A DNA stretch of 64,000 bases from an uncultured Cohaesibacter sp. Its GTDB lineage: Bacteria > Pseudomonadota > Alphaproteobacteria > Rhizobiales > Cohaesibacteraceae. The notes under the pieces are model-generated. The model searched no databases and was not told the origin of the DNA. It saw only the letters and a program-made list of their open reading frames with translations. This document shows positions 17,785 to 27,880 of this stretch, in pieces; the stretch's first letter is position 1, and each line of letters opens with the position of its first letter. Both the position numbers and the translations under genes were made by a program. The stretch spans positions 62,001 through 126,000 of the forward strand of contig NZ_OY821667.1 of assembly GCF_963682185.1 (NCBI RefSeq). Direction: 5' to 3'.

Positions 17785-20700
17785 ATGAGTAAGAAATCCC
17801 ATGCTCTTGGCATTTCGGGCAACCTGGCCAAGAATTTTATTACGTCGCCCCTGACGCCCTTGATGCTGATAACGGCCTTTGCGCTTGGCGTCATAGCCTT
17901 GATGATGCTGCCGCGCGAAGAAGAGCCGCAAATCTCAGTGCCGATGGTGGACATTCAGGTTTCGGCCGATGGTCTCAAGGCAGAAGATGCCGTCAAGCTC
18001 ATAACGGAACCGCTGGAAACCATCATCAAGAGCATCAATGGCATAGACCATGTCTATTCCAACACCTATGACGACAAGGTTGTCGTGACCGCCCGTTTCC
18101 TTGTGGGGACAGATTCTGACGCAGCAGTGCTCAGGGTACATGACAAGATCCGCGCCAATCTGGATCAGATGCCCGTGGGCATATCCGAGCCCTTGATTGT
18201 GGGACGTGGCATTGATGATGTCGCCATCACGGTGCTCACCCTTTCGCCAGAGCCATCGGTTGCTGACAAATGGAACGACACCGCCCTTTATGACATCGCG
18301 GACGAATTGCGTGTAGAACTGGCCAAACTAGACAATATCGGCCTGACCTATATCGTCGGCGGTCAGACCAACCAGATCAGGGTGGAACCGGATCCAGAGA
18401 AACTGGCGCTTTATGGCGTCACCCTGCAACAGCTCGTCGCCAAGGTGCAGGCAGCCAACAAGTCTTTCATGGTCAGCTCCCTGCGTGAAGCCGGCAAAAC
18501 CGTGCCTGTTGCCGTTGGGCAGACCCTTGATGGCATGCCCGATATCGGCCTTTTGCTCCTCACCACGCTTGATGGACGCCCGGTCTACGTCAAGGATGTA
18601 GCCACCATCGTGGTTGGAGGCAGTCAGGATGACCATCGTGTCTGGAACCTGACGCCAAAAGAAGGGGGCGGTTTCAACAGATTGCCCGCTGTTGAGCTGG
18701 CCATTGCCAAGCGCAAGGGGGCCAACGCCGTTGTCATCGCGCATTCCATTCTGGATCGCGTCGAACAGCTCAAAGGGGAAATCATCCCTCAGGGCATTCA
18801 GGTGGACGTAACACGCGACTATGGTGAAACGGCCAACGAAAAAGCCAACGAGCTGCTCTATCATCTGGGGCTGGCGACCGTATCCATCGTTATTCTTGTG
18901 GGAATCGCCATTGGCATTCGCGAAGGTATCGTTGTGTTGATCGTCATCCCGACGACCATCCTTCTGACACTCGCTGCGGCCTATCTGATGGGCTACACGA
19001 TCAACCGCGTGTCCCTGTTCGCGCTGATCTTCGCCATCGGCATCCTCGTGGATGATGCCATCGTGATGATCGAGAATATTTCGCGACACTGGGCCATGAA
19101 GGATGATCGCTCCAAGATTCAGGCAGCCATTGAGGGCGTTGCGGAGGTGGGCAACCCGACTGTTATTGCCACGCTGACTGTTGTGGCTGCGCTTCTGCCA
19201 ATGATGTTCGTATCCGGCATGATGGGCCCCTATATGAGCCCGATTCCGGCTGTTGCCTCTGCGGCAATGGTGCTATCCTTCTTCGTTGCTGTCATGCTGA
19301 CCCCATGGCTGATGAACCTCATCGGCAAACCGGGCCATAGCGAAGCTGAAGACGGCGGCGTGTTGGGCCGCATCTATCGCTCCTTTGCCAGACCCGTACT
19401 CCACGGACGCAGTCACGCCTGGGCCTTCCTGCTGATCGTCGGCTTTGCCACCATCGGCTCGACCATGCTGATCTATACCAAGCATGTAACCGTGAAACTC
19501 TTGCCCTTTGACAACAAGTCGGAAATGCAGCTCATTGCTGATCTGCCCGAAGGCTCTTCCATGGAAGACACCGACCGGCTTCTGCTGGCGGCAGCCCACA
19601 AACTGGAGGGCGTTGAGGAAATCAAGTCCATCCAGTCTCACGCAGGCACCGCGGCTCCGTTTGGCTTCAATGGCCTCGTGCGGCACTATTTCTTCCGCTC
19701 AAGTCCGGAAATGGGCGATCTGCAGATCAACCTGTCTGGCAAGGCGGATAGAAGCCGCACGAGCCATGAGATCGCCCTTGAAGTGAGAGATCAGATCAAG
19801 GATCTGCCAGCCCCTGAAGGCACCGTGCTGAAAGTGGTGGAAGTGCCACCCGGACCGCCGGTTCTCTCGACGCTTCTTGCCGAGATCTATGGCCCCGATC
19901 CGGAAACCCGGCGCGCCGTGGCAACCGAAGTGCGCAAGCTGTTTGAGGAAGTTCCGTTCATTGTCGATGTCGACGACAGCTTCGGCACGCCAACGACACG
20001 GGCACGCCTGCGCATCGATCAGGACAGCCTTGAATATCACAATGTCGATCAGGGTGATGTATATGACACCATCTCCTATTATCTGAACGGTCAGGTGGTT
20101 GGCTATTCCCATAAGGGCGGCGGACGTCGACCGGTTGAGATCGCCGTGAAACCGGACAAATCCGACCTCACCATTTCCGAACGGCTCCTGACCATTCCGG
20201 TGCCGCAGAACTCCATTCCAGACGAACGCGGCGTGGTGGAACTTGGTGACGTGATCCGCATTGATCGCGAGCAGGCAAGCTTCCCGATCTATCGTCACAA
20301 TGGACGTCCGAACGAAATGGTTCAGGCAGACCTTGCCGGAGACTTCGAGGCGCCCATTTACGGCATGCTGGCCGTACAGGACAAAATTGACGCCCATGAC
20401 TGGGGTGATCTGCCAAAGCCAAAGATCATTCTGCACGGACAGCCTGAGGATGATTCCGAGGTCGCTCTTTTATGGGACGGCGAATGGGAAGTCACGTGGG
20501 TCACCTTCCGTGACATGGGGGCTGCCTTTGGCATCGCCATCCTTGCCATCTATGCCCTTGTGGTTGCGCAGTTCCACTCCTTCCGCGTGCCGCTGGTGGT
20601 CTTGACACCAATCCCGCTGACACTCATCGGCATCATGATCGGTCACTGGATCTTCCATGCGCCATTCTCGGCCACCTCGATGATCGGCTTCATTGCGCTT

Positions 20701-20991
20701 GCCGGTATCATCGTCAGGAACTCGATCCTGCTGGTCGATTTCGTTGGCCATGAAAAGGGCTCAGGCAGGCCGCTCGAGGAAGTCCTGCTGGAAGCGGGCT
20801 CCATCCGCTTCAAACCCATCATGCTCACGGCGCTTGCCGCGATGATTGGTGCAGTGGTCATTCTCGCAGACCCGATCTTCCAGGGCCTCGCCATTTCGCT
20901 TCTGTTCGGCTTGGCGTCCTCAACCCTGCTGACAGTGCTGGTTATCCCGGCCATCTATATCGCCCTCAAAGGGACTGATCGGCCGGTCTAG
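17785..20991 (+). CDS. RND-family efflux permease
   Basis: A 1068-residue proton-driven multidrug or solute pump of the AcrB/HAE class. It shows 12 membrane helices in two halves, large periplasmic loops after TM1 and TM7, and the TM4 proton-relay motif GILVDDAIVMIEN near residue 422. The N-terminus PLTPLMLITAFALGVIALMMLPREEEPQISVPMV and the C-terminal GLASSTLLTVLVIPAIYI are typical. It pairs with the adaptor upstream. No TolC-like gene is present, so it probably uses an outer-membrane channel encoded elsewhere. The substrate cannot be told. A terminator follows. Confidence 0.95.
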   Translation: MSKKSHALGISGNLAKNFITSPLTPLMLITAFALGVIALMMLPREEEPQISVPMVDIQVSADGLKAEDAVKLITEPLETIIKSINGIDHVYSNTYDDKVVVTARFLVGTDSDAAVLRVHDKIRANLDQMPVGISEPLIVGRGIDDVAITVLTLSPEPSVADKWNDTALYDIADELRVELAKLDNIGLTYIVGGQTNQIRVEPDPEKLALYGVTLQQLVAKVQAANKSFMVSSLREAGKTVPVAVGQTLDGMPDIGLLLLTTLDGRPVYVKDVATIVVGGSQDDHRVWNLTPKEGGGFNRLPAVELAIAKRKGANAVVIAHSILDRVEQLKGEIIPQGIQVDVTRDYGETANEKANELLYHLGLATVSIVILVGIAIGIREGIVVLIVIPTTILLTLAAAYLMGYTINRVSLFALIFAIGILVDDAIVMIENISRHWAMKDDRSKIQAAIEGVAEVGNPTVIATLTVVAALLPMMFVSGMMGPYMSPIPAVASAAMVLSFFVAVMLTPWLMNLIGKPGHSEAEDGGVLGRIYRSFARPVLHGRSHAWAFLLIVGFATIGSTMLIYTKHVTVKLLPFDNKSEMQLIADLPEGSSMEDTDRLLLAAAHKLEGVEEIKSIQSHAGTAAPFGFNGLVRHYFFRSSPEMGDLQINLSGKADRSRTSHEIALEVRDQIKDLPAPEGTVLKVVEVPPGPPVLSTLLAEIYGPDPETRRAVATEVRKLFEEVPFIVDVDDSFGTPTTRARLRIDQDSLEYHNVDQGDVYDTISYYLNGQVVGYSHKGGGRRPVEIAVKPDKSDLTISERLLTIPVPQNSIPDERGVVELGDVIRIDREQASFPIYRHNGRPNEMVQADLAGDFEAPIYGMLAVQDKIDAHDWGDLPKPKIILHGQPEDDSEVALLWDGEWEVTWVTFRDMGAAFGIAILAIYALVVAQFHSFRVPLVVLTPIPLTLIGIMIGHWIFHAPFSATSMIGFIALAGIIVRNSILLVDFVGHEKGSGRPLEEVLLEAGSIRFKPIMLTALAAMIGAVVILADPIFQGLAISLLFGLASSTLLTVLVIPAIYIALKGTDRPV

Positions 20992-21018
20992 CGAGAAGGA
21001 AGAGCACACAAGCAACAG

Positions 21019-21048
21019 AAAAGCCCGGCACAGTGTGTCGGGCTTTTT
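21019..21048 (+). terminator. Terminator of the RND operon
   Basis: AAAAGCCCGGCAC pairs with GTGTCGGGCTTTT around a short loop and ends in a T run, 28 bases after the permease stop. Confidence 0.85.
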
Positions 21049-21150
21049 GTTGAGACGTTTTATACTGACGAACAAGTTTCAGCTTTGCGGACAAAGGAGA
21101 CATTGGGTGCGATGCGCAAACTTACTGTCTACTTCGGTTACACTTTTTAA

Positions 21151-22215
21151 TCAGCGTTCTCTAGGATTGCCCAACTCATCAAACAAGAAAGACACGTTGC
21201 CTGAAGATAGCAGTTCGCTTGCTTTTTGACCTTTCAAATCATTTACCGTCACAACATCGATGTAATGACCAAGCGCATGAAGAAGCATCTCGCCAAAAAC
21301 TGTAGGTACATAATCGTGGAACTTCAGATCAGGTAGCGCAACGTTGATTTCAGGGAAGCCGGTTGAATTGAAAAACTCGGTTCTGAACATCGGCTGGGAA
21401 ATTAGGTGAAGATTAGCTGAGAGATAGCGAGCATAAATTTCTCTCAGTTGGATCTCGGATAGCAAACTCGGTATGACTTCTAGCTGTTTACTTAACATCT
21501 CCGCCGTGGCACCACAGTCGTCAAGTACACAAATTATAGCAAGATCATTGATACGCAAAAGTAATGTTCGGCCATCTAAATGATCACAATAATCAAAAAC
21601 GGGACTCTTATTTGAGCTTTCAATCTTATAGATAGAAATACTCCCCAAGACAGCATCGTTCACTTTTACATTAGCCGTCGGTGCCCTCGCGACAGCGTGA
21701 AAATGGTGTAATTTGTTTAGGTCATATTTCTCGCCTATAAAGCCCTCATCAAGGCGTCTATCCAACACGACTCGGTTTTTAAAGTCTTTTAGATGAACTT
21801 TGACAAAAATCAGATTGAGCCACCCAAAAAGCAATTCCAATCCACCATCCTGCAAGAAATCATAAAGGCCACCAAAACCGTTGCGAATTGCTCTGCTGAT
21901 AGGCTTTTCATATATCTCAGACAGTTGAGTATTGCAGGCGCTACAACACGGTATCTTGTACGTTCCGTATTTGATTTTTCCTTCATTTGGAAGAGTGAGT
22001 GTCTTGTTCTGAATTAGACAAAGCCGTTGAAGCCAATCAGGAAAAACGTGTTCATTGTTGAAGTCGGAACTAGGAGGCGCTCCGCAAACGAAACAGTGAC
22101 CATTTTCACAGATGTCACGCTTAAACCTATTGAATGAGAAAAAAATTGACTTTCCATCAAGATTATAAGCGCTTCCATCTGAAGCAACAATGTAGAGGTT
22201 TCGGTTAAAGGTCAT
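21151..22215 (-). CDS. HNH/zinc-ribbon domain protein of unknown role, AT-rich
   Basis: A 354-residue protein. The N-terminal 100 residues carry an HNH-endonuclease-like treble clef: Cys41-x2-Cys44, NEHVFPDWL with His56, and Cys91-x2-Cys94 followed by Asn95. The rest (about 250 residues) has no recognised domain. The gene is visibly richer in A+T than its neighbours and uses rarer codons, which suggests recent acquisition. It stands alone between the RND terminator and marC. No clear ribosome-binding site precedes the ATG. Nuclease activity and a defence or self-splicing role are unproven; no partner gene that would define a system is adjacent. Confidence 0.65.
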   Translation of the reverse strand: MTFNRNLYIVASDGSAYNLDGKSIFFSFNRFKRDICENGHCFVCGAPPSSDFNNEHVFPDWLQRLCLIQNKTLTLPNEGKIKYGTYKIPCCSACNTQLSEIYEKPISRAIRNGFGGLYDFLQDGGLELLFGWLNLIFVKVHLKDFKNRVVLDRRLDEGFIGEKYDLNKLHHFHAVARAPTANVKVNDAVLGSISIYKIESSNKSPVFDYCDHLDGRTLLLRINDLAIICVLDDCGATAEMLSKQLEVIPSLLSEIQLREIYARYLSANLHLISQPMFRTEFFNSTGFPEINVALPDLKFHDYVPTVFGEMLLHALGHYIDVVTVNDLKGQKASELLSSGNVSFLFDELGNPRER

Positions 22216-22432
22216 TTGAGTTCGGTAAGAAATGTTATGCTGTCCGCATTCATATTAAGAAAATCAATCAAAGATTACAATTATAGAAAATTCCACTTTC
22301 ATGGCCATCAATTACTGAGTGCGGCGTATAGAACAAACCTTGGTAGTCTGGTCACCATTGGCGGTGTTATGCTCGTTTGTGCGCGTTAAATTGCACTCGG
22401 CCCAATGTCCATCTTGGCCACCAACCAGACCT

Positions 22433-23065
22433 TCACCCAACAGCGATGATCGCCTTGATGCCATCGGCGATGAATTGCACCGAAAGCGCGGCGAGAAGAA
22501 CGCCGAGCAGGCGGGTCAGGATGTTCCGCCCGCTTTCGCCCATCATCTTCTCCACCCAGCCCGCAACGACAAAGGTCAACAGCACCAGCAAAAGCACAAA
22601 AATGACGATCGCAAAGATCGCCCCGCGGCTGATCCAGTCAGAGGATTGAGAGCCCAAAAGCAGCACGGCGGAGATAGCGCCGGGCCCGGCGATGAGCGGG
22701 ATCGCCAATGGGAAAACAGCAATGTCATGCATCTCATCATCTGAGAGGGCTTGCTCGGCAGACTGCGATTTCCGCTTTTCGCGCTTTTCAAACACCATTT
22801 CGAAGGCGATGGCAAACAACAGAAGACCACCGGCGATTCGGAAGGCTGGCAGCGAAATACCCAGCACCTGAAGTATGACATGGCCAATCAGCGCGAAAAT
22901 CAACAAAATCCCAGCAGCCACGATAACCGCCCGCGTTCCGATTTTAATGCGTGCCTGCTTGGACGCACCACTGGTCACAGCAAGAAAGATCGGCGCAAGA
23001 CCAATCGGATCAATGGTAACGAAAAGGGTGACAAATGCATTGAGCATGACGTCAATTGGCGGCAT
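22433..23065 (-). CDS. MarC-family integral membrane protein
   Basis: A 210-residue protein with six predicted membrane helices, matching the MarC (UPF0056) family. Family marks are the N-terminal FVTLFVTIDPIGLAPIFLAVT, the middle FRIAGGLLLFAIAFEMVF and PLAIPLIAGPGAISAVLLL, and the C-terminal LTRLLGVLLAALSVQFIADGI. The name is historical and the function is unknown; early links to antibiotic resistance were not upheld. It is divergent from gyrA with 216 bases between. Confidence 0.92.
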   Translation of the reverse strand: MPPIDVMLNAFVTLFVTIDPIGLAPIFLAVTSGASKQARIKIGTRAVIVAAGILLIFALIGHVILQVLGISLPAFRIAGGLLLFAIAFEMVFEKREKRKSQSAEQALSDDEMHDIAVFPLAIPLIAGPGAISAVLLLGSQSSDWISRGAIFAIVIFVLLLVLLTFVVAGWVEKMMGESGRNILTRLLGVLLAALSVQFIADGIKAIIAVG

Positions 23066-23281
23066 TCAGGGCGCCTTTCTGCGAAAAACAGGGGTGGACG
23101 ATGTGCGATAAAGCGATGCAATATCAAATGTGAAACCCATCATTGACCATGCGTGCAACATATTCAACATCCATCCTGTGATTGTTGCGCCATTTTGCGC
23201 ACAGGAAGCGAGCAAAACTTTGCTGCACGAGGCTAAATCAGCTATACAGGGATACCTTTTGACAGGGATAGAGATTCTCCT

Positions 23282-26083
23282 TTGACAGATACACAAGATA
23301 CACTCTCGGGCGACGGTCCCGGTACCGATATCAAGCCCGTATCCATAACGGATGAAATGAAGCGCAGTTATCTCGATTATGCGATGAGCGTGATCGTGTC
23401 TCGTGCGCTGCCCGATGTTCGCGACGGCCTCAAGCCGGTGCATCGCCGTATTCTTTATTCGATGCATGAAAATGGCTACGAGTGGAATAAGGCGTACCGC
23501 AAGTCTGCGCGTGTTGTCGGTGACGTCATGGGTAAATATCACCCTCATGGTGATAGTGCCATTTATGACGCATTGGTGCGCATGACGCAGGACTTCTCCC
23601 TGCGCGTTCCGCTTGTCGAGGGCCAGGGTAACTTCGGGTCGGTCGATGGCGACAGTGCTGCTGCCATGCGTTATACGGAATGTCGCCTTGAAAAGGTCGC
23701 CTCCACATTGCTGGACGATCTGGACAAGGACACCGTTGATTTCGTCGATAACTATGACGGCTCCGAAAGCGAACCGGTTGTTCTGCCTGCCAAATTCCCG
23801 GACCTGCTGGTCAACGGGGCAGGGGGTATCGCCGTCGGCATGGCAACCAACATTCCGCCGCACAATCTGGGCGAAGTGATTGACGCCTCCGTCGCTCTTA
23901 TCGACAATCCGAGCCTCAGCCCCGAAGAGCTGATGGAAATCGTCCCGGGTCCGGACTTCCCGACCGGCGGCATCATTCTTGGCCGCGCCGGCATTCGCAG
24001 CGCATATGCAACGGGCCGCGGCTCGGTCATGATGCGAAGCAAGGTCGACGTGGAAGAGATCCGCAAAGACCGCATGGCACTGATCGTTCACGAGATTCCC
24101 TATCAGGTGAACAAGGCGACGATGATCGAGAAGATCGCGGAAGCCGTGCGCGACAAGCGCATTGAAGGCATCTCCGATATTCGCGACGAATCTGACCGTC
24201 AGGGTATGCGCGTAGTTATTGAGCTGAAACGCGACGCGGTCCCCGATGTCGTTCTCAATCAGCTCTACCGCTTTAGCCAGCTGCAAACCTCGTTTGGTTG
24301 CAACATGGTTGCGCTGAATGGCGGCAAACCAGAGCTGATGAACCTGCGTGATATTCTGGTCGCCTTCAACGCCTTCCGCGAAGAAGTTGTCAGCCGCCGG
24401 ACCAAGTTCCTGCTCAACAAGGCCCGCGATCGGGCTCATGTGCTGGTTGGCTTGGCCATCGCTGTTGCCAACATTGATGAAGTCATCCGTACCATCCGTC
24501 AGGCACCGGATCCGGCAACGGCCCGGGCTCAGTTGATGGAACGCCGCTGGCCTGCGGAAGATGTCGCGCCCCTGATCACGCTGATCGATGATCCGCGACA
24601 CACGATTCATGAAGATGGCACCTACAACCTCTCGGAAGAGCAGGCACGCGCCATTCTCGATCTGCGCCTGCAGCGTTTGACAGCTCTGGGTCGTGATGAA
24701 GTTGGCGATGAACTGAATGCGCTGGGTGAGAAGATCTCGGACTATCTTGATATCCTGCGCTCACGCGAACGCATTTTCACCATCGTTAAAGATGAAATGC
24801 TCGCGCTCAAGGAAGAGTTCTCCACCCCACGCAAAACGGAAATTGTCGAGGGCGGCGCAGACTTTGACGACGAGGATCTGATCCAGCGCGAAGACATGGT
24901 CGTGACCTTCTCGCACTCTGGCTACATCAAGCGTGTTCCGCTTTCCACCTACCGCGCACAGCGTCGTGGTGGCAAAGGACGCTCGGGCATGGCCACCAAG
25001 GATGAGGATTTCGTCACGCGGCTGTTTGTGGGCAACACCCACACGCCGGTGCTGTTCTTCTCCTCTCGCGGCATTGCCTACAAGATGAAGGTCTGGCGCC
25101 TGCCGCTCTCTGCCCCTCAAGGCAAGGGCAAGGCCCTGATCAACCTGCTACCACTGCAACAAGGCGAAATCATCACTTCGATCCTTCCTCTGCCGGAAGA
25201 CGAAGAGAGCTGGGATACGCTCGACCTGATGTTCGCCACCGTTTCCGGCTCTGTGCGTCGTAACAAGCTGTCGGACTTCAAACAGGTCAACCGCAACGGT
25301 AAGATCGCCATGAAGTTCGAAGAAGGTGTTGAAGATGGGATCGTTGGCGTTGAAACTTGCAGCGCGACCGATGATGTTCTTCTGACCACAGCCAAGGGCC
25401 AATGCATCCGCTTCCCGGTTGAAGATGTGCGCGTCTTCCAGTCTCGCGGGTCCACCGGCGTACGCGGCATCCGTCTTGAAAAAGACGACAAGGTCATCTC
25501 CATGTCGATCCTTCATCACTTCGATGCAACGCCAGAAGAAAGAAACGAGTATCTACGTCAGGCAAACGCTGCCCGTCGCGCCGTCAATGGTGAGGATGGG
25601 GCAGAAGTCGCCGCAGATGCACCAACCACCGCATTGCCGGTTGAACGCTACGCTGAAATGGGAGCGGCAGAACAGTTTGTTCTGACACTTTCCGAAAATG
25701 GCTACGGCAAGCGCTCTTCCTGCTATGAATATCGCACCTCGGGTCGTGGCGGCAAAGGCATCGTCGCCATGGCAGTCAACGAGCGCAACGGGCGTTTGGT
25801 CGCCAGCTTCCCGGCGGAAGAAACCGATCAGATCATGCTCGTCACCAATGGCGGCCAGCTCATTCGTTGTCCGATTGACGGTATCCGCATCGCCGGTCGC
25901 TCCACTCAGGGTGTCACGGTCTTCAAGACCCGTGAAAACGAGAGTGTGGTTTCGGTAGAGCGTATTCCTGAGGATGAGAAAGAGGAAACCGACGAAACGG
26001 GTGTTGATCCGACAGGTGAAGCACCATCCGGCGAAACGCCTTCTGACGATACGCCTTCGGATGATACGCCAGAACAGGAATAA
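23282..26083 (+). CDS. gyrA: DNA gyrase subunit A
   Basis: A 933-residue type II topoisomerase subunit that cuts and rejoins DNA to add negative supercoils. It starts with TTG at 23282, giving an N-terminus before [31 protein letters not shown]. The quinolone-pocket segment [15 protein letters not shown] keeps Ser and Asp at the positions equal to E. coli 83 and 87. The catalytic Tyr lies in [10 protein letters not shown]. The GyrA-box is QRRGGKG at about residue 560, followed by the beta-pinwheel domain. The acidic tail holds two PSDDTP repeats. A terminator follows. Confidence 0.98.
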   Translation: MTDTQDTLSGDGPGTDIKPVSITDEMKRSYLDYAMSVIVSRALPDVRDGLKPVHRRILYSMHENGYEWNKAYRKSARVVGDVMGKYHPHGDSAIYDALVRMTQDFSLRVPLVEGQGNFGSVDGDSAAAMRYTECRLEKVASTLLDDLDKDTVDFVDNYDGSESEPVVLPAKFPDLLVNGAGGIAVGMATNIPPHNLGEVIDASVALIDNPSLSPEELMEIVPGPDFPTGGIILGRAGIRSAYATGRGSVMMRSKVDVEEIRKDRMALIVHEIPYQVNKATMIEKIAEAVRDKRIEGISDIRDESDRQGMRVVIELKRDAVPDVVLNQLYRFSQLQTSFGCNMVALNGGKPELMNLRDILVAFNAFREEVVSRRTKFLLNKARDRAHVLVGLAIAVANIDEVIRTIRQAPDPATARAQLMERRWPAEDVAPLITLIDDPRHTIHEDGTYNLSEEQARAILDLRLQRLTALGRDEVGDELNALGEKISDYLDILRSRERIFTIVKDEMLALKEEFSTPRKTEIVEGGADFDDEDLIQREDMVVTFSHSGYIKRVPLSTYRAQRRGGKGRSGMATKDEDFVTRLFVGNTHTPVLFFSSRGIAYKMKVWRLPLSAPQGKGKALINLLPLQQGEIITSILPLPEDEESWDTLDLMFATVSGSVRRNKLSDFKQVNRNGKIAMKFEEGVEDGIVGVETCSATDDVLLTTAKGQCIRFPVEDVRVFQSRGSTGVRGIRLEKDDKVISMSILHHFDATPEERNEYLRQANAARRAVNGEDGAEVAADAPTTALPVERYAEMGAAEQFVLTLSENGYGKRSSCYEYRTSGRGGKGIVAMAVNERNGRLVASFPAEETDQIMLVTNGGQLIRCPIDGIRIAGRSTQGVTVFKTRENESVVSVERIPEDEKEETDETGVDPTGEAPSGETPSDDTPSDDTPEQE

Positions 26084-26118
26084 GCGCTCCGGCGGCATTC
26101 TCAATATGATCACGAAAG

Positions 26119-26146
26119 AAAAGGGCTCTCAGGGAGCCCTTTTTAT
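26119..26146 (+). terminator. Terminator of gyrA
   Basis: A 10-bp stem of AAAAGGGCTC and GAGCCCTTTT with a 5-base loop, then T-rich sequence, 36 bases after the gyrA stop. Confidence 0.85.
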
Positions 26147-26177
26147 TTGCCCAAAACGGCAGAGATAGAGAGGCCAC

Positions 26178-26214
26178 AAAAAAATAAGCAAGTGATCCGT
26201 CAAGATCACTTGCT
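26178..26214 (-). terminator. Terminator of the small secreted-protein gene
   Basis: On the minus strand AGCAAGTGATC and GATCACTTGCT form a perfect 11-bp stem with a TTGACG loop. It is followed by TATTTTTTT, a strong intrinsic terminator for a leftward transcript. Confidence 0.85.
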
Positions 26215-26293
26215 CATTCTACCAGGTCAGAAATCTCGGTGGTGTCGCCATGGACCATCGTCCAAGCCACCGGGGTAGGGTATTCTATGAAAT

Positions 26294-26557
26294 TCAGAGG
26301 CTCACCGGCTCACAAGTGTGCGCTCCTTTTCGCGCAATGCACTGGCCAGATGGGACATCATTCCAAAGAGACAGACTTGAGAGTTCAAAATTGGAACCAT
26401 AGCCTTCAGAGAGGGCGGCGTGCCCGCTTGCTGCAATAAAGGTCAACCCCATGAAGCAAACAAGAAGGCCGGTTGCTACGATTAACTTGGTTCTTTTAAG
26501 AGCAGTCATTTTATCAGTCCCGAATACAGGATCCTCATTCTGTCTTTTCATGTCCAT
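26294..26557 (-). CDS. Small secreted protein of unknown function
   Basis: An 87-residue protein. A GGGGAG site lies about 7 bases before the ATG at 26557 (the frame stays open to 26584). After a charged 25-residue lead comes a hydrophobic signal segment (KLIVATGLLVCFMGLTFIAASGHA) with a likely SGHA cleavage site. This leaves a mature peptide of about 36 residues with two cysteines (GQCIARKGAHTCEP). It has its own strong terminator 80 bases downstream and no operon partner. The family is not recognised; the start could also be the inner ATG at the MTALKRTK segment. Confidence 0.6.
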   Translation of the reverse strand: MDMKRQNEDPVFGTDKMTALKRTKLIVATGLLVCFMGLTFIAASGHAALSEGYGSNFELSSLSLWNDVPSGQCIARKGAHTCEPVSL

Positions 26558-26736
26558 TTTAAAGCTCCCCAGATGAAAGGGCACTGAGCGAGCCGTTCAT
26601 CTTTCATTCACCTTCGTTAACATCCTTCATATATAAGACGCGCGAGGCGGCAGAATGGTTCAAATTTTTTTTCTTCCTTGTTTGTTAGACCATTTCTGTC
26701 TTGTGCTTAAAGAGCGGTGAGTCTAGGACTTTCTAC

Positions 26737-27237
26737 ATGACAGACAAAATCGCCATATACCCGGGATCCTTCGATCCGATCACCTTGGGGCACCTCGATA
26801 TCGTTGAGCGCGCGTGCCATATCGTGGACAAGCTCGTGCTCGCCATTGGTGTGCATCACGGCAAGAAACCATTCTTCTCCAAAGACGAGCGCTTTGCTCT
26901 CATCAACGAAGTGGTTGCGCCCATCGCACGGGATACGAACACTGTGCTTAAAGTGGTGGCCTTTGATGATCTTGTCATCGACGTTGCCAAACGCGTTGAC
27001 GCAACCATTCTGATCCGCGGCCTGCGCGACGGCACAGACTTCGATTACGAAATGCAAATGACGGGTATGAATGAAACGCTGGCGCCAGAAATTCATACAA
27101 TCTATTTACCTTCGAGCGGGGCAGTCCGCCACATTGCTGCCAGCCTTGTGCGGCAGGTAGCGACCTTGGGCGGAGACATATCTCCGTTTGTGCCTGATGC
27201 TGTTCAGGCCGCGTTCGAACAGAAGCTCTCTAGCTGA
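26737..27237 (+). CDS. coaD: Phosphopantetheine adenylyltransferase
   Basis: A 166-residue enzyme that joins AMP from ATP to 4'-phosphopantetheine, the fourth step of coenzyme A synthesis. The nucleotidyltransferase motif YPGSFDPITLGHLDIVERA (T-x-GH) is at residues 7-25. Further family parts are VAFDDLVIDVAKR, ILIRGLRDGTDFDYEMQMTGMNETL and the C-terminal SLVRQVATLGGD. The usual ISSS stretch is extended here to SSGAVRHIAASLVR, a small insertion. The ATG at 26737 gives the family N-terminus; the open frame extends 12 codons upstream. It is 11 bases from the next gene. Confidence 0.96.
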   Translation: MTDKIAIYPGSFDPITLGHLDIVERACHIVDKLVLAIGVHHGKKPFFSKDERFALINEVVAPIARDTNTVLKVVAFDDLVIDVAKRVDATILIRGLRDGTDFDYEMQMTGMNETLAPEIHTIYLPSSGAVRHIAASLVRQVATLGGDISPFVPDAVQAAFEQKLSS

Positions 27238-27248
27238 CAGGAAATTTC

Positions 27249-27797
27249 ATGGCTCTCATTCATCGCACATTGGCATGCATCGCCCTCGTTATGGCGCTTG
27301 CGCTGACTGCTCCTCTGGCCGCACAGGCTCAGGACAAGGAAAACACGCTCTATCTGGACACCAAATATGGCCGCGTGGTCATCAAGCTGCTTCCCGATAT
27401 TGCCCCAAATCATGTCAATCGCATCAAGACCCTGGCACGACAAGGCTTTTATGATGGCCTCAAATTCCATCGGGTCATCGATGGCTTTATGGCCCAGACG
27501 GGCGATCCTCTCGGGACGGGCGCAGGCGGATCGGATCTTCCAGACCTGAAAGCAGAATTCAGCAATCACGCCTTTACGCGCGGCACCGTAGGCATGGCAC
27601 GCAGCAGCAACCCGGACAGCGCCAATAGCCAGTTTTTCATTACATTCGATAAGGCGCCGTGGCTCAATCGCCAATATACCGTGTGGGGGGAGGTGACTTC
27701 CGGCATGGAATATATTGATCAGATCAACAAGGGCGAACCGCCGCGCAATCCGGATGTCATCGTCAAGATGCAAGTCGCTGCAGACGCAGCCGAATAA
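27249..27797 (+). CDS. Periplasmic cyclophilin-type peptidyl-prolyl isomerase
   Basis: A 182-residue cyclophilin with a signal peptide (residues 1-27, ending AAQAQD), so it acts in the periplasm on proline bonds of exported proteins. Family motifs are FHRVIDGFMAQTGDP (active-site Arg), the GTGAGGSDLPDLKAEF loop, RGTVGMARSSNPDSANSQFFI and APWLNRQYTVWGEV. A CAGGAAA site precedes the ATG. It forms a row with coaD and a second, cytoplasmic cyclophilin, a common order in alphaproteobacteria. Confidence 0.94.
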   Translation: MALIHRTLACIALVMALALTAPLAAQAQDKENTLYLDTKYGRVVIKLLPDIAPNHVNRIKTLARQGFYDGLKFHRVIDGFMAQTGDPLGTGAGGSDLPDLKAEFSNHAFTRGTVGMARSSNPDSANSQFFITFDKAPWLNRQYTVWGEVTSGMEYIDQINKGEPPRNPDVIVKMQVAADAAE

Positions 27798-27880
27798 CTC
27801 CATTAAAACACACTTCAACAGGATGAAGCCACCTGTGGCTTGAATTCAAGGACCCTTTCGAACCAATAAGGAAGAGACAA

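Noticed and set aside
23066..24610. 514-codon minus-strand frame across the gyrA start
   Set aside because: It is antisense to the confirmed gyrA coding sequence; long antisense frames arise from codon bias at high GC.
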